Shown here piece by piece: positions 47,033-54,731 of a stretch of DNA of 64,000 nucleotides. A program made the translations under genes and the position numbers. The stretch lies in contig NZ_CP032157.1 of assembly GCF_003555545.1 (NCBI RefSeq), positions 4,592,546-4,656,545 on the forward strand. Direction: 5' to 3'. Each line of letters opens with the position of its first letter. The first letter of the stretch is position 1. This stretch comes from Paraflavitalea soli (GTDB taxonomy: Bacteria > Bacteroidota > Bacteroidia > Chitinophagales > Chitinophagaceae). The notes under the pieces were generated by a model. That model ran no database searches, had not been told where the DNA came from, and saw only the letters and a list, made by a program, of their open reading frames with translations.

Positions 47033-47369
47033 AAAAACGCTATTCAATGTATTGGGATACCCCCATAAAAAAAGGTCCCGCCAGAGGCGGGACCGCACTA
47101 ATCAAATACCATTAACCATTAAACCTTATCCTATGAAAACATGAATTTAGAACATTTTTTGATAAGGGGAAAATTTACGTATCAACAATTTGGCTAACAA
47201 CTGTTTACAACCTACATTATCGATTGATTAACATTTTGTTAGTTGCTAAACCGTTTTTTTTAGCGGTACATCAAAAAAACGCCAAAACCATTGATTTTCC
47301 GTATTTACACAGGTGATCCGGTGTTTTCAATAAGATTGTTACAGTGGTAATAATTGTTATATAAACGTT
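47033..47369. other. Convergent gap with terminator and leader-like motif
   Basis: 337 bases between the SusD stop and the leftward DUF6520 stop. It contains the hairpin at 47074-47094 and, on the + strand, CCATTAACCATTAAACC (47109-47125) followed by an 18-codon frame without family resemblance. The remainder is A+T-rich with no feature seen. Confidence 0.5.
47067..47094 (-). terminator. Intrinsic terminator (leftward reading)
   Basis: Stem ggtcccgcc (47074-47082) with ggcgggacc (47086-47094), loop aga. On the minus strand it is followed by a run of seven T, so it is a classic terminator for transcripts from the DUF6520 side; on the plus strand it could still stop SusD messages weakly. Confidence 0.75.
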
Positions 47370-47648
47370 TTATTTTGAAGCCCGGCTGCTGTGCATATCG
47401 ATCCAGATACCCATCCTGCAGGCTGCAAATACATTGGGTTGCCCCACAGGATGATAGTAGGTACAAATGATGGTATCAGGATCGCAATCATAATCCAATC
47501 CAAAAACTCCCTGCGCCTCATACACTCCATTATTCAAATGGTATTGCTGAGCAGTCTGACAGGTTAAACAATCTGGCCTTGTAGCAAAGGCGCTGGTAAG
47601 GGCGGCGACCAGGGCCAGCCCCATGAGCGAAAATTTCATCTTCTTCAT
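47370..47648 (-). CDS. DUF6520-family small exported Cys-rich protein
   Basis: 92 residues. A signal peptide (MKFSLMGLALVAALTSAFA) is followed by about 70 residues with five Cys: a CxxC pair (DCLTC) right after cleavage, then single Cys in DYDCDP, IICTYY and FAACRM. This is the pattern of DUF6520, a small Bacteroidota family without known function. The start may be the first or fourth codon (both ATG). The gene lies 87 bases after a MauE/DoxX-type membrane protein gene on the same strand, a likely operon. The CxxC and the redox-type neighbour suggest disulfide chemistry in the periplasm; this is inference. Confidence 0.75.
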   Translation of the reverse strand: MKKMKFSLMGLALVAALTSAFATRPDCLTCQTAQQYHLNNGVYEAQGVFGLDYDCDPDTIICTYYHPVGQPNVFAACRMGIWIDMHSSRASK

Positions 47649-47735
47649 AAATGGTTTTTTTAATTATTGCCTACTCTTTTGTACAGGTTTTCGGCTTCGC
47701 CTGAAAACGTTAAACTCTCAGCACATTGGTTCTGA

Positions 47736-48161
47736 TTATGAAATTTTCAGCTTCTCTTTTCTTTTGAGGATCATACCTGCCAGCGCTACCCCTACGAAGA
47801 AGAGGTTGAATACTAAATGCTGGGGCCATGACAGGTTTTCTATTACGCCGCCGCAGGAACAAGGAATTCTGCCAAATGTCTTTAGCAATACCAGCAATGT
47901 ATATAGTGTGAACAATAGCATTAGTACCAGTGACGCGCGGAAACCGATGAGTTGTGTTTTATCAAACATTAAAAAACCTGAAATAATGATCTCTACGGCG
48001 GGGAGCGTCCAGACGAGTATGGGTGTCATCCAGTTGGGCAAAGGCTGGTTGTTCATTTGCCCCGTAAAAGTTTTGAAGTCGAGCCACTTGCTTACACCCG
48101 TGTACACAAAAAGCAGGATCAACAAGGACGATAGTATCTCAATTACAATCTTTCGTTTCAT
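47736..48161 (-). CDS. MauE/DoxX-family redox-associated membrane protein
   Basis: 141 residues from ATG 48161 (MKRKIVIEILSSLLILLFVY); the frame is open 20 codons further but without family resemblance. Four transmembrane helices are apparent (about 8-27, 45-65, 75-93, 113-132). A loop carries GRIPCSCGGVIENLSWPQHL, with the CxCGG motif typical of Bacteroidota MauE/DoxX proteins. MauE proteins are needed for disulfide formation in methylamine dehydrogenase, and relatives accompany thiol-redox partners. Here the only partner is the Cys-rich DUF6520 protein downstream, so this may be a two-gene thiol relay or maturation unit of unknown output. Confidence 0.8.
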   Translation of the reverse strand: MKRKIVIEILSSLLILLFVYTGVSKWLDFKTFTGQMNNQPLPNWMTPILVWTLPAVEIIISGFLMFDKTQLIGFRASLVLMLLFTLYTLLVLLKTFGRIPCSCGGVIENLSWPQHLVFNLFFVGVALAGMILKRKEKLKIS

Positions 48162-48221
48162 ATTGATTAGAGGGATAGATAACAAAGCCTTACTACGGTT
48201 AAGCCGGACATACGAACACAA

Positions 48222-48913
48222 TGCCCTATGGACATGGTAATCCCATAGACGCGATCGTTCCGGATATCAGATCATTAGATTAAATAGCAAAAATCATTGG
48301 TGATTTATACCAATCGTCAGGGTTGATAAGGTAAATGGTGGGAAAAATAAACTGGTAAAAATGAAAGAATGCCTTAAAACAAATGTAAATAAAAACGCCA
48401 CAGATAATTGTAAAGCCTTCATAATCATTTAAACAATAAATGACTTCTGTCAAGTGCAAACAGCTGTTAGCGCCTGACAAGTGAAAGGGAGTTGAAAGAT
48501 AGGAGATGGTTGTAACGCATGAAAGTAGGAAAGGATGAGACGGGGGAAGAGAGCAAAGCCTGGGGGATTATCAGTTGGAAAAGATCTTATAACTTACTTG
48601 TGGGAACTAAACTGCGATGAAGGATTAATGATTATTAAAGATAATGTACAAGTACTTTGAAAACCAAATTTTTGTATGCAACGATTTTGCAAATCAACAG
48701 GTGTGAATCGATTTTGAAGGATTGGCTGGCATCACCCCCTGCATAGCCTGCAGGTAGTTGCGCGCATGGTTGTATGCGCAGACCGGCAGGCCTGGAACAG
48801 CCGCGCCTGCAGTGACCATTAATTTACACAGAAGGATTTCGTATAACCTTGTGCTGTAACAGTTAATAATAATTATCTTCGCCGATTTTAAAGGACATAT
48901 AAGCGATTATTGA
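48222..48913. other. Long divergent intergenic region, nothing recognised
   Basis: About 690 bases between the leftward MauE gene and the rightward SET gene. No gene, perfect promoter box or strong hairpin was found by eye. A 66-codon leftward frame (48280-48480) is aromatic-rich and unconvincing. Confidence 0.45.
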
Positions 48914-49459
48914 ATGGCACTACTTGACAAGCAACTAAGAGTTAAAACATCCACTATTCCCGGAGCAGGTAAAGGACTTTTCACGCAAAAACCTATCGCG
49001 AAAGGAACTCGTATTGTTGAATACAAAGGGAAAGCTTCCACATGGAAAGATGTGAACCATGATGAAGGCAACAACGGCTATATCTATTATGTAAGCCGCA
49101 ACTTTGTACTGGATGCACAACACGACAAAACAGCACTGGCACGCTATGCCAATGATGCCCGCGGCATTGGCCGGGTAAAAGGCATCACCAACAACTGCAC
49201 CTATGTGACTGAAGGCAACCGGGTATTTATTGAAGCTGCCAGGGACATTCCTGCCGGCGGAGAAATACTGGTGAGCTATGGCCCTGAATACTGGCAGGTA
49301 ATTAAACATAACATGAAGGTTGACGCGGATGCTGAAAAAGAGCGACTGAAAAAGGCGAAACGTGCAAAAGCAGGCAAAACCACTCCCACCAAAACGAAGG
49401 CTAAAAAGAAAACCACCAGCCGCACTACCAGGAGGTCTACATCGCTTGCTAACGCCTGA
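48914..49459 (+). CDS. SET-domain protein with lysine-rich tail
   Basis: 181 residues. Residues about 8-132 are a compact SET domain: the start TIPGAGKGLFTQKPIAKGTR binds S-adenosylmethionine, the NNCTYVTEGNRVFIEAARDI block stands where eukaryotic enzymes have NHSCxPN, and GEILVSYGPEYW is the closing tyrosine motif. SET enzymes methylate lysines. Residues about 145-181 are almost only Lys, Arg, Thr, Ser and Ala (LKKAKRAKAGKTTPTKTKAK), like a histone H1 or HU-like tail, suited to bind nucleic acid or to be modified. The substrate is unknown. The next small gene follows at 37 bases, so the SET gene may be in an operon with it and YdcF. Confidence 0.85.
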   Translation: MALLDKQLRVKTSTIPGAGKGLFTQKPIAKGTRIVEYKGKASTWKDVNHDEGNNGYIYYVSRNFVLDAQHDKTALARYANDARGIGRVKGITNNCTYVTEGNRVFIEAARDIPAGGEILVSYGPEYWQVIKHNMKVDADAEKERLKKAKRAKAGKTTPTKTKAKKKTTSRTTRRSTSLANA

Positions 49460-49496
49460 GCCATCGCTGAAACTGCCACCCACCACTTAATGAATT

Positions 49497-49727
49497 ATGG
49501 AAGATTATATCATTAATGTTGGCCAGATCGAAGACCTGCAAATGATCAATGATATTGCCGGACTGGACACTATTTTCCAGCGCGCCAAAAGGATCCTTGT
49601 TGGCGGCGGTATAGTTGCACTGGAAAGGCAACAGCGGGGAGGACAGGCAGACAGGTTTGAATCATTCTCCACCCTGGAAGACCTGGAAGTGTATCGAAAA
49701 AACGTATACAAGTACCTCTCTGTATGA
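49497..49727 (+). CDS. Small conserved-looking protein of unknown function
   Basis: 76 residues, soluble, no signal peptide. The sequence (IINVGQIEDLQMINDIAGLD, TIFQRAKRILVGGGIVALER, TLEDLEVYRKNVYKYLSV) looks like a compact alpha/beta fold and has the feel of a conserved Bacteroidota small protein; I do not know a name or function. Its last codons overlap the start of the YdcF-like gene by 4 bases (ATGA), so the two are translated together. Confidence 0.72.
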   Translation: MEDYIINVGQIEDLQMINDIAGLDTIFQRAKRILVGGGIVALERQQRGGQADRFESFSTLEDLEVYRKNVYKYLSV

Positions 49728-50371
49728 TCACCAACGAAGTCATAGCACTGGCGCAGGAGCTTTGGGACTACCACCATATGCAGCATGAACCCCAAAAGGC
49801 TGATTGCATTTTTGCCTTGGGCAGTCATGACCTGCGGGTGGCCAACAGGGCTGCCGAACTTTACCTGCAAGGATGGGCGCCCCTGCTCATCTTCTCCGGC
49901 GGCCTCGGCAATCTTACGAAGTCTATCTGGACGGAAACAGAGGCCGACCAGTTTGCCGCTATTGCCATAGAAATGGGGGTTCCTGCCGATGCGATTCTGG
50001 TAGAAAATGAATCGACCAATACGGGTGAGAATATCTTATTTACGCAGGAATTGCTGCAGGAGCGCGGATTGGATCCCCAATCTTTTATTGTGGTACAGAA
50101 ACCCTATATGGAACGCAGGAGTTATGCCACCTTTAAAAAGCACTGGCCTGATAAGCAACTGCTGGTAACCTCCCCTCAAATATCCTTCAAGGACTACCCT
50201 ACTGATGATATCCCTCTCGAAAGAGTGATCCATGTAATGGTGGGCGACCTGCAACGCATTAAAATATATCCTGCCAAAGGATTCCAGATCTACCAGGAAA
50301 TACCCGACAACATTTGGAAAGCCTATGAGCGCCTGGTAGAACTGGGATTTGACAAGCACCTGGCCAGGTAA
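49724..50371 (+). CDS. YdcF-family protein (DUF218/ElyC-SanA fold)
   Basis: 215 residues. The fold is recognised by CIFALGSHDLRVANRAAELY, LLIFSGGLGNLTKSIWTETE, GVPADAILVENESTNTGENI and FIVVQKPYMERRSYATFKKH. Unlike SanA or ElyC it has no membrane anchor and is therefore cytoplasmic, like E. coli YdcF, which binds S-adenosylmethionine though its role is not established. It begins inside the end of the upstream 76-residue gene (4-base overlap), so it is translationally coupled to it. Confidence 0.87.
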   Translation: MITNEVIALAQELWDYHHMQHEPQKADCIFALGSHDLRVANRAAELYLQGWAPLLIFSGGLGNLTKSIWTETEADQFAAIAIEMGVPADAILVENESTNTGENILFTQELLQERGLDPQSFIVVQKPYMERRSYATFKKHWPDKQLLVTSPQISFKDYPTDDIPLERVIHVMVGDLQRIKIYPAKGFQIYQEIPDNIWKAYERLVELGFDKHLAR

Positions 50372-50449
50372 ATTACGCTACAACAAGGGCAGTTTTGGCC
50401 TATAGGATGACTTTGGCAATCCTTATCTTTAGGAACCAAACTTATTCGC

Positions 50450-52393
50450 ATGAGACACCTGTGCCTTTCCTTTTTCTTTGGTGCTATTTATTGCTTTTCA
50501 TTTGCCCAGGAAACCCAAAAACCTCCCTTGCATGGTAAACACTGGATGGCTATCACAGGCAAACCGCTGGCTGCCACAGCCGGCAGCATGATCTTCCAAC
50601 GGGGTGGTAATGCAGTTGACGCAGCCTGCGCTATGCTGGCTGCCACCTGTACCATGTGGGATGTATTAAGCTGGGGTGGCGAAACACAGGCACTGATCTA
50701 TAATCCCAAAACAAAGAAAGTGATTGCCCTGAATGCCATGGGCGTAGCCCCCACCGGCGCTACCGCTGCATTCTTCAAAAGCAAAGGCTACAACTTTCCT
50801 CCTGAATATGGTCCGTTGGCCGCTACTACGCCTGGTACACCGGGCGGCATTTGTTACATGCTGGCGGCTTATGGCACCATGAGCCTGAAAGAGGTGTTGG
50901 CGCCGGCCATGCAGTTGGCAGCCGGCTATCCGATTGAAGCACAAACAGCGAATAGTATTGAAAGAGGTAAAGCACGCATCAAAGAATGGCCTTATAGTAA
51001 AGCCGTTTTTCTAACGCATGCTGGCGAAAACAGGGAGGCGCCGGAAGCCGGAGAAATATTTGTACAAAAGGACCTGCTGGCGACTTTACAAAAAATGGTG
51101 GATGCGGAGCAGGCCGCTCTGAAACAAAAGAAAAGCAGGCAGGAAGCCATCATGGCGGCTTATGACCGTTTCTACAAAGGAGATATCGCCAAAGAATTTG
51201 TAAGGGGCAGCCAGGAACAGGGAGGATTGATCACCCTGGAAGATCTGGCGCGGTGGAAACCGCTGTGGGAAGAGCCATTGCAAACAAGTTATAAAGGCAT
51301 CGACGTATACAAGCTGCAGCAATGGACACAAGGGCCGATGTTGTTGCAAAGCCTGAACATACTGGAGAATTTTGATCTGAAGAGCATGGGATACAACAGT
51401 ACCCAATACATCCATACCTTGTATCAGGCGATGAACCTGGCTTTTGCCGACCGGGATTTTTATTACGGCGATCCGTACAAAGCACCGGAAGAACCCATCA
51501 AAGGACTACTCAGCAAAGCCTATGCAAAAGAGCGCGCTAAGCTGATCAACCCCACTGCCAATAATGATAAAGCTGGCCCGGGAGATCCCTATCCCTTCGA
51601 AGGAAAAACAAATCCCTATATCGAATTGCTGAAACAAAGGGGCTTTCCCATCGATACCAATAGCAGCCGCAACTTTTTGCCGGCACATGATACAAGAACA
51701 GGCATGCCAACACCTGGTAGTGTACCTGCTAGTGATGTAGCAGCAGCCACTCCTCCACAGGAGGCTGTTGATGCAGACTACCTGGACCGCCTGTGGCGGG
51801 GCACTACTTCCGTAGAGGCTGCCGATGAACAGGGCTGGGTAGTGTCTATTACGCCCAGCGGAGGCTGGCTGCCAGCCTGTATTGCCGGAAAAACGGGTGT
51901 AGGCATGAGCCAGCGTATGCAAAGTTTTGTACTGGACGCCGACCTGAATCCTTTCAACGTAGTGCAACCGGGACAAAGACCCAGGGTCACACTCACTCCT
52001 TCCATAGCGCTGAAAGATGGTAAACCTTTTTTATCATTTGCTGTACAGGGAGGAGATACACAGGATCAAAACCTGCTGCAGTGTTTCCTCAATGTGGTAG
52101 AGTTTGGTATGACTGCCCAACAGGCATCGGAAGCAGCCAATATCAACAGCAATCAACTCTGGTTATCCCTGGGCGGTACCAAAACAGCAGACCGGCAACC
52201 TAAGCCGGGCCACCTGCTGCTCCATGACTCCACGCCGGCAGCAACACGCGAAGCACTCCGCAAAATGGGCTATACGCTCACCTTCGATGACCGTACCAGC
52301 GGCCCTATCAACCTGATCTTCTTCGATTGGAAGCATAGCAGTTTCTGGGGAGGAAGCAGTAATCATGGAGAGGATTATGGAATAGGATGGTAA
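50450..52393 (+). CDS. Gamma-glutamyltransferase-family protein, exported
   Basis: 647 residues with a signal peptide (ends YCFSFAQ). It is an N-terminal-nucleophile hydrolase of the gamma-glutamyltransferase family: AATAGSMIFQRGGNAVDAAC, PLAATTPGTPGGICYML, GPMLLQSLNILENFD and the autocleavage site LWRGTTSVEAAD with predicted nucleophile Thr452. In most relatives the residues after TT are H-x-S; here they are S-V-E, so the active-site wall is changed. An insertion of about 60 residues (PAHDTRTGMPTPGSVPASDV and around) precedes the cleavage site. It should process into two chains in the periplasm and act on gamma-glutamyl compounds or a related amide. It stands alone on its strand. Confidence 0.85.
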   Translation: MRHLCLSFFFGAIYCFSFAQETQKPPLHGKHWMAITGKPLAATAGSMIFQRGGNAVDAACAMLAATCTMWDVLSWGGETQALIYNPKTKKVIALNAMGVAPTGATAAFFKSKGYNFPPEYGPLAATTPGTPGGICYMLAAYGTMSLKEVLAPAMQLAAGYPIEAQTANSIERGKARIKEWPYSKAVFLTHAGENREAPEAGEIFVQKDLLATLQKMVDAEQAALKQKKSRQEAIMAAYDRFYKGDIAKEFVRGSQEQGGLITLEDLARWKPLWEEPLQTSYKGIDVYKLQQWTQGPMLLQSLNILENFDLKSMGYNSTQYIHTLYQAMNLAFADRDFYYGDPYKAPEEPIKGLLSKAYAKERAKLINPTANNDKAGPGDPYPFEGKTNPYIELLKQRGFPIDTNSSRNFLPAHDTRTGMPTPGSVPASDVAAATPPQEAVDADYLDRLWRGTTSVEAADEQGWVVSITPSGGWLPACIAGKTGVGMSQRMQSFVLDADLNPFNVVQPGQRPRVTLTPSIALKDGKPFLSFAVQGGDTQDQNLLQCFLNVVEFGMTAQQASEAANINSNQLWLSLGGTKTADRQPKPGHLLLHDSTPAATREALRKMGYTLTFDDRTSGPINLIFFDWKHSSFWGGSSNHGEDYGIGW

Positions 52394-52483
52394 ATGACCA
52401 AAATAGTCTGTCTAAGAAGACTTAAGTGAAGATTTTTTTCGCGCTATATTCGAATTACAACCAACTCTAACCCGCCATGTTGA

Positions 52484-52561
52484 ACAAACTATACTGCTTA
52501 CCCCTGGGCCTATATTGATACCAGCAGCAATAAGGAGTGGCAGGCTACGTTAAAGTTTTAA
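52484..52561 (+). pseudogene. Possible C-terminal scrap of an outer-membrane barrel gene
   Basis: A 25-codon frame directly after a TGA reads TNYTAYPWAYIDTSSNKEWQ then ATLKF and TAA. The pattern of aromatic and alternating residues ending in Phe resembles the last strand of beta-barrel proteins. No start or body precedes it. Weak evidence. Confidence 0.3.
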
Positions 52562-52575
52562 TAGGCTATTCCAAC

Positions 52576-53508
52576 TCAATAACCCCTTGACAACTCAATA
52601 GGATCAATCAATGACTGTTGGTTCAGAAAGCGTTGGAGATTATTAATAAATTGTTGGGCTATACCTATAAGCTCATCGGATTTTCCGCCGCCCGTGTGTT
52701 GGGTAAGTATCACATGCTCCATCTGCCACAAAGGGCTATCGGCAGGTAGCGGCTCTTCCTCCGTCACATCCAGCACCGCACCCGCTAGTTTGCCGGCACG
52801 CAAGGCGGCGATGAGCGCTTGTTCATCCGTCGTTTCCCCCCTACCCACACTGGCATATACAGCCTGCGGCGGCAGCGCTTCCAGCATATCGGCTGTTACA
52901 AATTGATCCGCACTGCCAGGCAGGGTATTGATCACCAGGGTGGTTTGCGGAAGGGCTTTCATCAACTCTTCCCTTGAATGTATTTCAGCCGAAGGATTGG
53001 TACGGGCCATCATCATCACCGGGCAGCCAAAGCCCAGCAACATTTCCTTTACACGCTTACCAATGGCGCCGGCTCCCAATACAATCGCCTGCTGATCGCC
53101 CAACAGCCGTAGCGAGGTCCTGAGTTTTTCGCCCTGCCAGTCCTTCTTTAACTGCAGCCTGGTAAGCTCGTGTATACCCCGATAAAAAGCCAGCACACCG
53201 CCCACGATGGTCTCGGCACAGGGGCGGGCAAAGAAGTCGCCCATATTGGCCGTAGGCACCGGAGCCGACATGCCTTCATATTCACTAAAACCAGCAGAAG
53301 AGAGCTGCCAGAATTTAAGCTGTTGAGGTAAGTTACTAAACCAGTCGCGGGGCGGATTGCCCAGTATAAAATCTGCCTGCCTGAACGCCTGCTGATATTC
53401 ATCCGGCTTGAGTGCCGTACGAAATACAGGTTGTATACCTTCCGGAAGATGGGCTGCCAGGTATCGGTTTGCATTGTCATTCAATTGCCTGTATACAAAA
53501 GCTATCAT
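52576..53508 (-). CDS. D-2-hydroxyacid dehydrogenase (NAD(P)-dependent)
   Basis: 310 residues. A short substrate domain is followed by a Rossmann NAD-binding site (AIVLGAGAIGKRVKEMLLGF). The catalytic residues are Arg in YASVGRGETTDEQAL, Glu in LDVTEEEPLP and His in VILTQHTGGG, the standard triad of the D-isomer-specific family. The enzyme reversibly reduces a 2-keto acid to a D-2-hydroxy acid in the cytoplasm. Compared with glyoxylate or phosphoglycerate enzymes the GxGxxG region reads GAGAIG, an accepted variant. The substrate is not deducible. It diverges from the lipoprotein gene at 53672. Confidence 0.9.
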   Translation of the reverse strand: MIAFVYRQLNDNANRYLAAHLPEGIQPVFRTALKPDEYQQAFRQADFILGNPPRDWFSNLPQQLKFWQLSSAGFSEYEGMSAPVPTANMGDFFARPCAETIVGGVLAFYRGIHELTRLQLKKDWQGEKLRTSLRLLGDQQAIVLGAGAIGKRVKEMLLGFGCPVMMMARTNPSAEIHSREELMKALPQTTLVINTLPGSADQFVTADMLEALPPQAVYASVGRGETTDEQALIAALRAGKLAGAVLDVTEEEPLPADSPLWQMEHVILTQHTGGGKSDELIGIAQQFINNLQRFLNQQSLIDPIELSRGY

Positions 53509-53671
53509 AGTTGCATCTGTTTTATTGGCCCCTCAGTTACACCAATTAATATGCCAGCACCGAATATACAACCTGTGCGCCAACAGGCAGCATCTAAATA
53601 AACCTGTTTCTTTTGGTAAAAGTTGGTTTTGCTGCATCTTAAAGAGAACCCTTTCACCTTCAACTTAGGCC

Positions 53672-54721
53672 ATGAGAGTCATCACATTATTGTTTATTCT
53701 ATTGACCCTGTATGGTTGTCATCGCAGTACCCCGTATCCATACGCCCTGACGCACTTTTCCGAAAAGACACAACCATACCTGCTTCGCATTGTCAATACA
53801 GGTTTTATTGGAGAAAAGAACTACGAATGCATCGGGATATTAGACAGTCTTTTGACCGATACCCAGGTATTAGACCTCACACGTTGTGAAATTCCCCTAC
53901 TCCGTTCTGTGGCATTGAACATCGTTACAAACCGTACCTCCATTGATCACTATGAGGTGCTCATGGATCACCTGAATGATACTGCCCGTGTAAACTGGTT
54001 TTTCCAGTGCGCCAGTTTTGAATGGACCTATGTAAGCGATTATATGCTTATCAACTACGAATGGAAATCGAAAGATAGCAGGGACAAAACACTACGCAAA
54101 GTATTAAAAGATCACAATTACCTTGAGCAGGCGTATTTAAAACTCGGTGAAGTTAAACAGGACACCACCTACTACAACATTATTAAGACCATGGCCCAAA
54201 GGGATATCCGGATGCGGGCAAAATCCCATGCCCTATATGCGCTGGCCGCTTATAAAAATCCTGCAGACACAGCTTTTTTGCTGGACGTACTAACAAGCGA
54301 AAGCTATTACCTGGATGAAGCTTGGTTTACATTGGTGAAAGATTATCCCATAGCCTCCTATCAACCAATCCTTGCACATTACCTCAGGACATTCTACAGG
54401 CGTATCTGCGACAAAGATTTGGCCCTTTATGACAATTCGGTAGAAATGTATTTCAATGCCATTGCAGGCTATAAAAACAAAGAAAGTGCTGCCTTGCTGA
54501 CCAAAATATTCTTTCGAAGCCCCATAGTTCCCTGTACCGAGGATACAGCTACCTATCGATCTTACCTCTACCGGGCAATTGTAAAAAATGATTGTCCCCT
54601 TTATTCGAAAATGACAAAAATTGCGCGCCCTTACCTGGAGGAACGGGAGAAACTGTACACCGGATTATCAGTTGACTCCATTTCAGTACAGGCCGACGGA
54701 CCTGTTGTCTTCCGATGGTAA
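53672..54721 (+). CDS. Putative HEAT-like helical lipoprotein of unknown function
   Basis: 349 residues with signal peptide and lipobox LTLYGC (Cys about 16). The mature protein appears all-helical with short repeating units (IPLLRSVALNIVTNRTSIDH, MRAKSHALYALAAYKNPADT, SAALLTKIFFRSPIVPC) reminiscent of HEAT-type repeats, and many Tyr/Trp. I do not recognise a named family and can give no activity; it is likely attached to a membrane and involved in protein contacts. Its end faces the leftward TonB-type receptor gene, only 10 bases between the stops. Confidence 0.65.
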   Translation: MRVITLLFILLTLYGCHRSTPYPYALTHFSEKTQPYLLRIVNTGFIGEKNYECIGILDSLLTDTQVLDLTRCEIPLLRSVALNIVTNRTSIDHYEVLMDHLNDTARVNWFFQCASFEWTYVSDYMLINYEWKSKDSRDKTLRKVLKDHNYLEQAYLKLGEVKQDTTYYNIIKTMAQRDIRMRAKSHALYALAAYKNPADTAFLLDVLTSESYYLDEAWFTLVKDYPIASYQPILAHYLRTFYRRICDKDLALYDNSVEMYFNAIAGYKNKESAALLTKIFFRSPIVPCTEDTATYRSYLYRAIVKNDCPLYSKMTKIARPYLEEREKLYTGLSVDSISVQADGPVVFRW

Positions 54722-54731
54722 TGATGCGTTC

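Noticed and set aside
47623-48240. 205-codon rightward frame
   Set aside because: Antisense to the MauE gene, whose helices and CSCGG motif make the leftward reading the real one.
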